From the NCBI GenBank assembly GCA_016785955.1, contig JAEUWH010000051.1:1-47977 (forward strand): a stretch of 47,977 bases of DNA, in the 5' to 3' direction. The notes beneath the pieces are model-generated. The model was not told the DNA's origin and ran no database searches. It was given only the letters and a program-made list of their open reading frames with translations. The translations under genes were made by a program, and so were the position numbers. Below, piece by piece: positions 33,320 to 41,279 of the stretch (the first letter of the stretch is position 1; each line of letters starts with the position of its first letter). This DNA comes from Pseudobdellovibrionaceae bacterium. Its GTDB lineage: Bacteria; Bdellovibrionota; Bdellovibrionia; Bdellovibrionales; Bdellovibrionaceae.

Positions 33320-34420
33320 TTAGCGCTCTCCAAACCTTTTTTGATCATTTTTTAGGCGAGTGTAGGCAAGCTTTTCAATCTCTTTAGCTAAAAACAGATT
33401 CTCGGCCATTAATGCGTAGAAATCTTGAGACGATATTTCTAAAACTATACAGTCGGTTTGAGCGCGTATGGTCGCTGTCCTGATTCCTTGATTTACGAAT
33501 AAGGATAGCTCTCCAAAAGAGTCTCCGGCATTTAATACATTGATGGTTTTGCCATTTTGAAGAATAGTCATTGAACCTTGGATCAGAATATAGAAAAAGT
33601 GACCTGGCGTGCGTTCTTTAAAGAGGATTTCATTCGCGGCTACGGTTTTCAATTGCCCACGATGAATCAATTGATCTGTTGTATCCTCGGGGAGAATAGA
33701 CAAAATCGGAGACCGCATAATTCCATGGATAACCCAAAATCGGTGTTTCAGGGATTCGGCCACTTCCTTGCGAATCCATTGGTCAAATACTTCCGGAATG
33801 TACGTTATTTTAAGCACCTGCACTTCGTTCAGCGCGACAACATCCGCTAGTCGCGGCTCATTCAGAAAGAAACCATACTCACCAAACAGGCAACCAGGGA
33901 TTAGGGTGGCCACGCGAAAGCGTTCTCCATTTATATTTTTTTTGTAAATACCGACTTGGCCCCGAAGCAAAACATACATATCACGATCTGTACCGCCTTC
34001 GTGCAAGACCATCGTTCGTGGCGACAACGAATAGGTTTTTGAGTTTGCCAGCATAAAGTTCAAACTTTCAGCGCGCAGCGAACGAAAAAAGGGGAGGCTT
34101 CGTACAATATTCAGATCGATTTCTCGAGTTTTAATTTCAGGAGGCAGATCGTTTTTGCCAGGCTCGGATTTTAAAATTAGGTTTTTGAAGTACTCTATAA
34201 ATTCCGGATTGGTGATCACTTGGGCTTGCGTTAAATTGTAAATCAAAGCATAGAGTTCAGAGAAGTTTGTTAGCCAGCCTTGCTGATAGTAAAAGTAAAC
34301 TGTTTTAGCGATGGATTTTTCTTGTTTAAGAATTTGAAAGTAGTCTCTTTGTAACGCCGACATTGGCACTGAAGAAATATTGGCGAGTTGAAAAGAAATG
34401 TCTAAGTTTTCAATTTTCAT
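33320..34420 (-). CDS. Protein with two cyclic-nucleotide-binding (cNMP) domains
   Basis: The 366-residue cytoplasmic protein has an N-terminal helical region of about 100 residues, then two cNMP-binding beta-barrel domains (about 102-227 and 232-353). Phosphate-binding cassettes read FGEYGFFLNEPRLADV and FGELSLFVNQGIRTATI; both keep the key Glu and Arg. There is no helix-turn-helix and no kinase domain, so it resembles a protein-kinase-A regulatory subunit or a stand-alone sensor rather than a CRP-type regulator. The start at 34420 is preferred over the ATG at 34459 because a GGGA sits just before it, inside a strong hairpin. Its partner is unknown; gdhA-pyrD lie 123 bases downstream. Confidence 0.85.
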   Translation of the reverse strand: MKIENLDISFQLANISSVPMSALQRDYFQILKQEKSIAKTVYFYYQQGWLTNFSELYALIYNLTQAQVITNPEFIEYFKNLILKSEPGKNDLPPEIKTREIDLNIVRSLPFFRSLRAESLNFMLANSKTYSLSPRTMVLHEGGTDRDMYVLLRGQVGIYKKNINGERFRVATLIPGCLFGEYGFFLNEPRLADVVALNEVQVLKITYIPEVFDQWIRKEVAESLKHRFWVIHGIMRSPILSILPEDTTDQLIHRGQLKTVAANEILFKERTPGHFFYILIQGSMTILQNGKTINVLNAGDSFGELSLFVNQGIRTATIRAQTDCIVLEISSQDFYALMAENLFLAKEIEKLAYTRLKNDQKRFGER

Positions 34421-34423
34421 TCT

Positions 34424-34454
34424 GATTCCCAGTGTAGCAACAGAACTGGGAATC
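34424..34454 (-). promoter_or_regulatory. Perfect hairpin at the ribosome site of the cNMP-domain gene
   Basis: GATTCCCAGT and ACTGGGAATC form a perfect 10-bp stem with an 11-base loop. It ends 3 bases before the preferred ATG, and its 3' arm holds the only GGGA Shine-Dalgarno-like sequence. Folding would hide the ribosome site. It could instead be a DNA operator. Confidence 0.55.
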
Positions 34455-34512
34455 GACATTAAATTTTGAGCAAAATGGCCTGGATCTGGTCCCTGAATTA
34501 AGTACTATATAT

Positions 34513-35295
34513 TCAGTGCGGGGGCTTAACTGAATTTATGAAAAACGCACGAAACACCGCTCGTGGCTCGGCGCCTCCGGAGGTGATTGCTGTATTCAAA
34601 GTATTACAAAGGTCTTTGTTTGCGCCAGAACCCGAACAACTGATGTTGTAAGTCGCAATAATGACGCTACCGATACTGGATTGCACCAACCCTGCACCAC
34701 TAGCAGGATCTTCCACGGAAGATCCTAGTTTTGCTACTTCCATTGGCTGCGCCGTTGAGGCCTCCGTCAAACATGAATTGAGATTGTAAAGTCCTTGTAC
34801 GGGGGCCTTACACGATGCGGCTGTTGGTGCCGCATCTGATAAAAACTTCATTAAGGAGGTAGAAAAAAATCCAAATGCAGAAATCAGGGTCTTTCCTTTG
34901 GCCGAAGCTTTATAGCAATCATTAAATGTCGCATTGGCATTCGTTGAGTCCGTGGTGATATTGGCGGCAGAAGAGAAAGAAATTAATCCCATAAAATTGG
35001 CCGTTCCACTTTGACCTTTCAGAGTTTCAAAGGCCGAGGTGTATTTGGTCGGGTTTGCAAAGCCTTCCCGTACAAACGCGGCGGCGCAACGGATATTGTA
35101 GGCCCCTGTTGTGGTCATGCCGTCCACTTTGGTTACGCAATTCATGGCGGTCGCCGAGGTGGCCTCGTTCAGGCATTGCTGGGCATCGCCGATTTTATCT
35201 ATTTCACTTTCAGAGCCACATCCTAAAAGTGCCAAGCTGATGACGATAGCGAACAAGCTGTTTAAGATACTAAGTCCAGTTTTTTTTGTATTCAT
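34513..35295 (-). CDS. Lipoprotein L1, paralog of the lipoprotein between two barrel genes
   Basis: The 260-residue protein has a lipoprotein signal ending ALLGC. I chose the ATG at 35295 because GGAGTG lies 7 bases upstream; the ATG at 35310 would precede that site. It has many Cys (GAYNIRCAAAFV, FNDCYKAS, LNSCLTE), which suggest disulfides. These segments match the neighbouring lipoprotein L2 (GAYASKCGLNFV, SPSHCYEAQ), so the two are paralogs. It is divergent from barrel B1. No known family; it may be the lipoprotein partner of an outer-membrane barrel. Confidence 0.8.
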   Translation of the reverse strand: MNTKKTGLSILNSLFAIVISLALLGCGSESEIDKIGDAQQCLNEATSATAMNCVTKVDGMTTTGAYNIRCAAAFVREGFANPTKYTSAFETLKGQSGTANFMGLISFSSAANITTDSTNANATFNDCYKASAKGKTLISAFGFFSTSLMKFLSDAAPTAASCKAPVQGLYNLNSCLTEASTAQPMEVAKLGSSVEDPASGAGLVQSSIGSVIIATYNISCSGSGANKDLCNTLNTAITSGGAEPRAVFRAFFINSVKPPH

Positions 35296-35313
35296 ATTTT
35301 CACTCCGCACTTT

Positions 35314-35341
35314 ATTGTAAATAGGATTTATTTGGCATCAA
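35314..35341 (-). promoter_or_regulatory. Candidate promoter for lipoprotein L1
   Basis: TTGATG (35336-35341) and TACAAT (35314-35319) on the minus strand are 16 bases apart and place the start close to the GGAGTG site. On the other strand TACAAT also occurs (35412-35417), 6 bases before the barrel ATG. Confidence 0.45.
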
Positions 35342-35423
35342 GAAATCAGTGGGAAAAACGGGCCAAAGTCTATACTTCGTAAAAGCACTCATCGGCGTCC
35401 ATGAAATAGTTTACAATATAACT

Positions 35424-36512
35424 ATGAAATTGACGGGTTTAATAACCATTTTTTCAAGCCTGATCGTTGCGGGTTTCGCTTCGGCGGCCGAGCGATTTGA
35501 AATGTATAATGGTGTACGCCCATTGGGTATGGGGAATGCGTCAGTCGCTGCTGTAAATGACGAAACGGCATTGATTGTGAATCCCGCCGGTCTAGGTAAG
35601 CTGCGAAATTTTTTCGGCACTATCTTTGACCCAGAGCTAGATCTGGGCAGTGTGGCGCTGAATACTTATCGGGCTAAAAGTTTTTCGAATCCTGTCTCTA
35701 TTTCTCAAGTGTTGCCGGCGGTGGCGTTGACGCCTGGGGATTATTTTTATGCGCGGACTCAGTTGTTTCCTTCGTTTGTTGCAAAGAATTTTGGTATTGG
35801 GTTGTTGGTAAAAAATGAAATTGCGTCAGTCGCCGATTCCGCAACCAGTGCGTCCTTATACTATCGCGATGAAATGGCTTTGTTGTTGGGATATAATTTT
35901 CGATTTTGGGATGGTCGGATTAAGCTTGGTTTCACAGGAAAAATGATAAGCCGCACGGAAGTCAATGAGAGCGCGCTAGATCCGTCAGGTGCTATCGATA
36001 TGGATTCTTTGGCTGCGGCTGGTTATGCGAAGCATGGGCTGGGAATAGGTGGCGATGCCGGTCTGATATTGACGGCCCCTTGGAGCAATTTGCCGACTTT
36101 AGCATTGGTGGCTCGGGATATAGGAAATACTTCATTTGATAAATCTTATTACAGTCGGATGTCGACACCGCAGAAGCCCGACCGTGCGACACAGGACATT
36201 GATGCGGGATTTTCTTTTCAAGTTATTCATAAGTCAAACATTCGCAGTTTGTGGGCGTTTGATTATCACGGCATTTTAACGGCAAAAGATGAAGAAGATA
36301 AAAATAAACTTTACCATTTTGGTGTCGAGGTGAATTTTGGCGACGTATTTTTTCTTCGCACTGGGTACAACCAGCGATACGTCACGGCCGGTTTTGAATT
36401 AGCGTCCGAGCGGTTTCAATTTCAACTTGCGACCTATGGCGAAGAAGTCGGCACCGCTGCTAACCCGAAAGAGGATCGACGTAATGTCGCAAAATTTACT
36501 TTCCGTTTCTAA
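35424..36512 (+). CDS. FadL/PorV-like outer-membrane barrel B1
   Basis: The 362-residue protein has a signal peptide (MKLTGLITIF... ending FASA, then AERFE). The mature N-terminus carries NGVRPLGMGNA and NPAGL, the conserved hallmarks of FadL/PorV-type barrels, whose N-terminal plug follows. Many amphipathic strands follow and it ends in Phe (KFTFRF), as outer-membrane barrels do. It may transport hydrophobic or other small molecules, or hold an export complex, as PorV does. No ribosome site precedes the ATG, but a TACAAT lies 6 bases before it, so a leaderless mRNA is possible. The last 29 bases overlap the start of lipoprotein L2. Confidence 0.8.
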   Translation: MKLTGLITIFSSLIVAGFASAAERFEMYNGVRPLGMGNASVAAVNDETALIVNPAGLGKLRNFFGTIFDPELDLGSVALNTYRAKSFSNPVSISQVLPAVALTPGDYFYARTQLFPSFVAKNFGIGLLVKNEIASVADSATSASLYYRDEMALLLGYNFRFWDGRIKLGFTGKMISRTEVNESALDPSGAIDMDSLAAAGYAKHGLGIGGDAGLILTAPWSNLPTLALVARDIGNTSFDKSYYSRMSTPQKPDRATQDIDAGFSFQVIHKSNIRSLWAFDYHGILTAKDEEDKNKLYHFGVEVNFGDVFFLRTGYNQRYVTAGFELASERFQFQLATYGEEVGTAANPKEDRRNVAKFTFRF

Positions 36513-37326
36513 AATATTTTTAGCGAGTGGGCTTGTGATGGTGCTTGTTGGTTGTGGTGGGAATCTATTTCAGCTTACGGCCAAGAAAGATACGCCCGAA
36601 GCGATTTATCAAGATGCGCGAGATGCACTCAATGAACAAGAGTATGATGTGGCCATTGCAAAAATTTTGGATCTTAAAGCTAAAGATGCGGCGTTTTATG
36701 CCCGCTGTGAGAAAGTCGATGGAATTAAAATATGTCCCCGAGAAGATTTAGCTGGGGCCTACGCTTCAAAATGTGGTTTGAATTTCGTTACATTTGTTTC
36801 GTCTTTAACGTCGTCCACGGGCTCGCCATTTCTATTTTTTATGCAAAAATTTAAAAATGTCGCCGTCTCTCCTTCGCATTGTTATGAAGCGCAAAAGGTG
36901 ATCGAGACTTTTGGGGCGACATCGGGAGTGCGCAGTTCAGAACAAAATTTATTCATGGCTGTTCTGGGGATGGCGAAAATAGGAACGCATTTACGTGATG
37001 TGGCCGATGTCAATCAGGATGGTACGACCGATACGACCTATAACTCGTGTGATGCCAGCAGCATCAGCACTGATTATTTACGCCAAGTGATTTCCGGTAT
37101 GGGGCTTGTGATTGATAATGTGGCGGCTGTTTCGGCAGTTCTTTCAGGCGAGTCTGATGCTTTGGCGGATTTAGAACAGATTAAACAAGATTGCGGCAGT
37201 GCCTGCGCCATTACTGACCCAAACAGTTCTAGTTTTAATGAAGCGGTCACTCGGGTTTTGTTGCGTTCAAGTGATAAGGGAATTGAAACATCGTCGGGTT
37301 GTACGTTTCCAACCTGTTGCCTGTGA
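36484..37326 (+). CDS. Lipoprotein L2 with a TPR-like start
   Basis: The 280-residue protein has a lipoprotein signal ending VLVGC. A TPR-like helix pair follows (EAIYQDARDALNEQEYDVAI), then the Cys-rich region shared with L1 (GAYASKCGLNFV, SHCYEAQKVIETFG). A VNQDGTTDT segment resembles a calcium-binding loop. The ATG at 36484 is chosen since GAGGA lies 7 bases upstream. It starts inside the end of B1 and B2 begins 9 bases after its stop, so B1, L2 and B2 are a tight unit. Function unknown. Confidence 0.8.
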   Translation: MSQNLLSVSKIFLASGLVMVLVGCGGNLFQLTAKKDTPEAIYQDARDALNEQEYDVAIAKILDLKAKDAAFYARCEKVDGIKICPREDLAGAYASKCGLNFVTFVSSLTSSTGSPFLFFMQKFKNVAVSPSHCYEAQKVIETFGATSGVRSSEQNLFMAVLGMAKIGTHLRDVADVNQDGTTDTTYNSCDASSISTDYLRQVISGMGLVIDNVAAVSAVLSGESDALADLEQIKQDCGSACAITDPNSSSFNEAVTRVLLRSSDKGIETSSGCTFPTCCL

Positions 37327-37335
37327 GATAATTAA

Positions 37336-38442
37336 ATGAATTTAGAGCGGATGATAGTCCTAGTGTTATTTAGCTTTTCTGCGTACGGAGCCGATCTGTA
37401 TGAGTACAATCGTCCGGTGCGTGCGTTGGGGATGGGTAATGTTTATCTTACATTTGTGAAAGACACGGATGCACCCACATTGAATCCAGCGGCACTGGGG
37501 TTTGTGAGCGGGATTTCATTGGAAATTATCAATCTTGGCGTTGGGTTGAATGGCTATGAAAGTCTATCTTCCTATCGTCAAACCAACTCGGTATCCAATG
37601 CGTCGGACTACGACCAGTTTTTTGGAAAGAAGGTTTGGGTTGGTGGGAATGGTCGTTTGGCGTTAACGTTGCCCAATTTTGGTGTTTCAGTTTACGATGA
37701 TGCGAAAGTGTCTTTGATTCTAAGAAACACGGCATTTCCAAATATGGATATGACTTTTTTCAATGACTACGGTCTAGTGGTTGCGGGTGCTTTGCCGATA
37801 GCGCCGCTGACCTCTCTGGGAATAGCGTTCAAGCGAATCAGTCGTTGGGGGGGGTACCAAACCGTAGGCCTGAGTACGATCGCGACAGGAAATTCAGCGG
37901 CTCTTCAGAACGAGTTTGAGAACAAGGGTGTCGGCTATGGTAGTGATATCGCATTGATGACTAAACTTCCGGGGCTTTTGTCTCCTTCGTTTGCTGTCGT
38001 ATGGCAGGATGTCGGCTCGACAGCATTTACGAAAACGACAGGTAACGATGCTCCTCCGCGCATTAAAGATAATTTGCAAGCGGGTGTGGGGGTTAATTTA
38101 GATCTTCCCGGTATTGATCTATCGGCGGGGGTCGAGTATCGCCATATCAATGATTTAGGTGTACAAATTGGTAAGAAGCTACATACGGGCGTAGAACTCT
38201 CACTGCCTTTGATCGAGTTGCGTGCCGGTTCCAGTCAGGGGTATTCGACTTTTGGGGCGGGATTCAGTTTTCTGTTTCTTAATTTTGATGCAGCGATGTT
38301 CAAAACAGAAGCGGGTGAGTATCCTGGGCAATCACCAGAAGATCGCTTGCTTTTGAGCTTAAGTATTGACTTATCGGTTGATGCCAACTTTAATTTCTAT
38401 TCTAAAGACGGAAAAAAACGAAGCCTTAAACAGCGTAGATAA
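37336..38442 (+). CDS. FadL/PorV-like outer-membrane barrel B2
   Basis: The 368-residue protein is a paralog of B1. It has a short signal peptide (ending SAYG-A), then YNRPVRALGMGN and LNPAALGF like the B1 start, and the shared segment SPSFAVVWQDVGSTAF (B1: LPTLALVARDIGNTSF). Alternating strands fill the rest. The end is basic (KKRSLKQRR) rather than a Phe, so the last strand lies upstream. It follows L2 by 9 bases. Role in envelope transport or assembly is inferred from the fold only. Confidence 0.8.
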   Translation: MNLERMIVLVLFSFSAYGADLYEYNRPVRALGMGNVYLTFVKDTDAPTLNPAALGFVSGISLEIINLGVGLNGYESLSSYRQTNSVSNASDYDQFFGKKVWVGGNGRLALTLPNFGVSVYDDAKVSLILRNTAFPNMDMTFFNDYGLVVAGALPIAPLTSLGIAFKRISRWGGYQTVGLSTIATGNSAALQNEFENKGVGYGSDIALMTKLPGLLSPSFAVVWQDVGSTAFTKTTGNDAPPRIKDNLQAGVGVNLDLPGIDLSAGVEYRHINDLGVQIGKKLHTGVELSLPLIELRAGSSQGYSTFGAGFSFLFLNFDAAMFKTEAGEYPGQSPEDRLLLSLSIDLSVDANFNFYSKDGKKRSLKQRR

Positions 38443-38468
38443 AAATCTTCAAGTAAGAGTGTTTTAGC

Positions 38469-41279
38469 GTGCTTAAACTGATTAAAGTAAATTCCAAAAA
38501 TCAGATTTGGGAGCAATTCCAAACTATCGATATTGAGCGCGATTCTTGGGTCGTGGCTAAGACTAGTGAGCGAGAGCTGATGTCTCGGTTTTTAATGGCG
38601 CGTGATGGTTATTTTTTGGACTTAAATGTACATTGGCAAGTGACCTTTTTTCGGATGATTTTCGAGCGGGCCTTTCCCGACTATAAAATTGTTTCACGTG
38701 AATTTGCGCAGGCTTATCTGAAAAGAAAAATGGAGAGTCTAAAGTCGGAATTGTCGATTGATGTGATTGATGAAAACAGTCGCCTTCGCAGTATGACCTA
38801 CTACGCTGCTTTGATATTTGATCCTGATTTGGACGAAAGTAAACTTGAAGAATGGCTAAGTCTTTCAGAAGAAAGACGATTGCGGTTAAAGCCAGATCTT
38901 TTGTTAAATAAACTTTTTGTTTCATTTTTTTTACAAGATAAAATCGTTTGTGAAGATTGGGTCGTGGCTCAATTGCAAGGGGCGGACTTGTCCACTTTGC
39001 AGCTGCCGATGAAAAGACTATTTTTTGATTTAGGCGTTGAGTATGGCATGTTGGAAGCATCGGTTTTACAAAAGCTGGCGAAGAACCATGATTTGGTGCT
39101 TTTTCAGATTACGCACCTGTTTGATCAGAAATATGGACATTTGCTTCAGGCCTACGAAAGATTTGATCAGCTAGAAAATAAATCGCAAATGACAGAGTCG
39201 CATTCGATATCAAATGCGACTGTCATGTTGAAAAAATTTTCATCGCCCATTTCTGAAATTCGCTTTGCAATTGCGCAGCTACAGGAGTGGCGGGGTCAAG
39301 GCGTTATTTGGGATGAAATGGCGATTGTGGCTCCTGATATTAAAAAGTATCAAGATCCCCTTTGCTGGCAACTGTTAGCGGAAGAAATTCCTACAAATCA
39401 GTTGAGACGATCGCAATATGTCGAGTTTCAAGATATCCGCGAACTTTTATCGGATATGTCGTTTTTTAAAAATGAAATCGAATTTGTTTCCGTCAAAGAA
39501 TCAATTTTAAGATATTGCAACGAAAATAGGAAGGTTGGGGCATTTGCTAAACTGGAAGAGAAATTGAACTCTCCGTTTTTAAGTGCTGATCAGTTTTTGA
39601 TCCTGGTCGACAAGTGGTTACCGGATTTTTTTGGGCGACATATGGGTATGGGATTAGCCACGCTGAAAGAGTTCAGATTGCAAGAGATGAATATACAAAA
39701 ATTTGTTACCAGTACCGAGTTGTTTTGGGAACGCGCGGGGTTGGGCGAAAGAAAAGAAAAAATAATCAATGGTCTTTTTGATTCCAGCGCCGCATCTGTG
39801 AAATTAACAGTGGAAGAATGGGTCATGCAAATTGAACAGATGGCCCTTCAGTCTTTTGTTGATATTGGTGTACCGCAATCGAAGGGCGTGCAAATTTCAT
39901 CTTTGAATCAGGCCACCCTGCATGGCGTGAAAAACGTATTTATTCTGGGAATGGATGAAAGTGGTTTTACTAGTCAATTTAAGGAGGCCATTCCCACGGA
40001 CGATATTTTTCATCTGAACAGCGAATTGGGGGTGTACTTAGAACATCCAGATTTGAGTGTAAATTCCTTTCTTCTGGATGAGGTGTTAAGTCAAATATCT
40101 GGCACGGCGGTACTTTCGTATTGTTATAAATCGATTGAATCAACGATTCAAAACCCAGCTCCACAATGGCAAAACCGGGCTTTTGAGCAAAAACTATTCG
40201 AGCAGGAAGCGGATTCAGCACCCCTCATTCGATGGGATTGGCTACTAGCCAATAGGGAATCTCACTGGCTGCATATGCGAAAACAAGATTTTAAGTTGCT
40301 GAGCCTTGATTGGGATTCGCAGCCAGATTTGATCCCCAGCTTAGAGGCTTTTTCTCTGGACGAAATCTCGTTATCGCCTTCGTCCGTGCAAACTTTTTTG
40401 GATTGTAAACAGAAATTTTTCTTTCAGCGTATTTTAAGGTTGAAAAATGTTGAATCGGAAAGCTTTGATGTAAATGCTCGAGAGAAGGGCAGTTGGTATC
40501 ATTCTATTTTTGAAAAAATAATTGCTCAAGATAACAAATATATTCAACCGGTGCTTACGATGGGTTGGAATGAAACGACTAAGAACGCGCTTTTAGAAAC
40601 ATTGCTGATTGATTTTGCGGATGTTGTACCAGCAGGGTTTAGTGACTCAATGTGGAATTTAGTAAAGAAAATGTATTTTGAGAATGTAACTAAATTTGTT
40701 GCTCATGAGGTTGATCTGAGAAGTAAATTTCCTGAACTGAAGAACGTGGTTGTCGAGTGGCCATGGGAAGTTTATTATGATTGGCGGCAGTTTGAATTTC
40801 GTTCACAGGCATCTCCTAATTCAGTTCGTATCTCGGGGGTGATAGATCGGGTTTTATTAAACGAGAAAACACAAAAGCTTTGGATTGTCGATTACAAATC
40901 GAGTGTGAAAAATTATTCTTCTTTTGGTTCTTGGATTGCTAATAAAGAATTTCAGTTGTTGTTATATAATCATATCGTTCAAAATCACTGTGCAGAGCCA
41001 TGGCAAGCATCGGTAGAGAATTTAAGCTACTGGCAATTACCAGATTTAGGTGTCAAGAAGGGATTTGCGTTAGGGGATGCGCGGTTGCTGGATATGGGTT
41101 ATGCAAAGAAAACGATTGGTACAATCCAAGAAAAGGAAAAATTGGAATCCGAATTTCTGATTCACTTTCAAGAGATGATCGCACAGATGGGGAATGGTCA
41201 TTTTTATCCACAACCTGCCGACGAAAAAAACTGCAGCTATTGTGAATGGAGGCTGGGATGCCGAGCCCCTCACCTGTAA
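38469..41279 (+). CDS. addB: AddB-like helicase-nuclease subunit
   Basis: The 936-residue protein has the AddB layout: an inactive helicase-like N-terminal body without Walker A, then a RecB-type PD-(D/E)xK nuclease. The nuclease has IDRVLL (Asp793) and VDYKSS (Asp808, Lys810), with a later QLLLYN. Cys646 (FLDCKQKF) and C-terminal Cys922, Cys925 and Cys931 (CSYCEWRLGC) match the iron-sulfur staple of AddB. With AddA it processes double-strand breaks to load RecA. The start is GTG with only a weak GAG site. Its end overlaps addA by about 22 bases, so they are coupled. It follows the barrel genes by 26 bases; whether it shares their promoter is unclear. Confidence 0.9.
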   Translation: MLKLIKVNSKNQIWEQFQTIDIERDSWVVAKTSERELMSRFLMARDGYFLDLNVHWQVTFFRMIFERAFPDYKIVSREFAQAYLKRKMESLKSELSIDVIDENSRLRSMTYYAALIFDPDLDESKLEEWLSLSEERRLRLKPDLLLNKLFVSFFLQDKIVCEDWVVAQLQGADLSTLQLPMKRLFFDLGVEYGMLEASVLQKLAKNHDLVLFQITHLFDQKYGHLLQAYERFDQLENKSQMTESHSISNATVMLKKFSSPISEIRFAIAQLQEWRGQGVIWDEMAIVAPDIKKYQDPLCWQLLAEEIPTNQLRRSQYVEFQDIRELLSDMSFFKNEIEFVSVKESILRYCNENRKVGAFAKLEEKLNSPFLSADQFLILVDKWLPDFFGRHMGMGLATLKEFRLQEMNIQKFVTSTELFWERAGLGERKEKIINGLFDSSAASVKLTVEEWVMQIEQMALQSFVDIGVPQSKGVQISSLNQATLHGVKNVFILGMDESGFTSQFKEAIPTDDIFHLNSELGVYLEHPDLSVNSFLLDEVLSQISGTAVLSYCYKSIESTIQNPAPQWQNRAFEQKLFEQEADSAPLIRWDWLLANRESHWLHMRKQDFKLLSLDWDSQPDLIPSLEAFSLDEISLSPSSVQTFLDCKQKFFFQRILRLKNVESESFDVNAREKGSWYHSIFEKIIAQDNKYIQPVLTMGWNETTKNALLETLLIDFADVVPAGFSDSMWNLVKKMYFENVTKFVAHEVDLRSKFPELKNVVVEWPWEVYYDWRQFEFRSQASPNSVRISGVIDRVLLNEKTQKLWIVDYKSSVKNYSSFGSWIANKEFQLLLYNHIVQNHCAEPWQASVENLSYWQLPDLGVKKGFALGDARLLDMGYAKKTIGTIQEKEKLESEFLIHFQEMIAQMGNGHFYPQPADEKNCSYCEWRLGCRAPHL

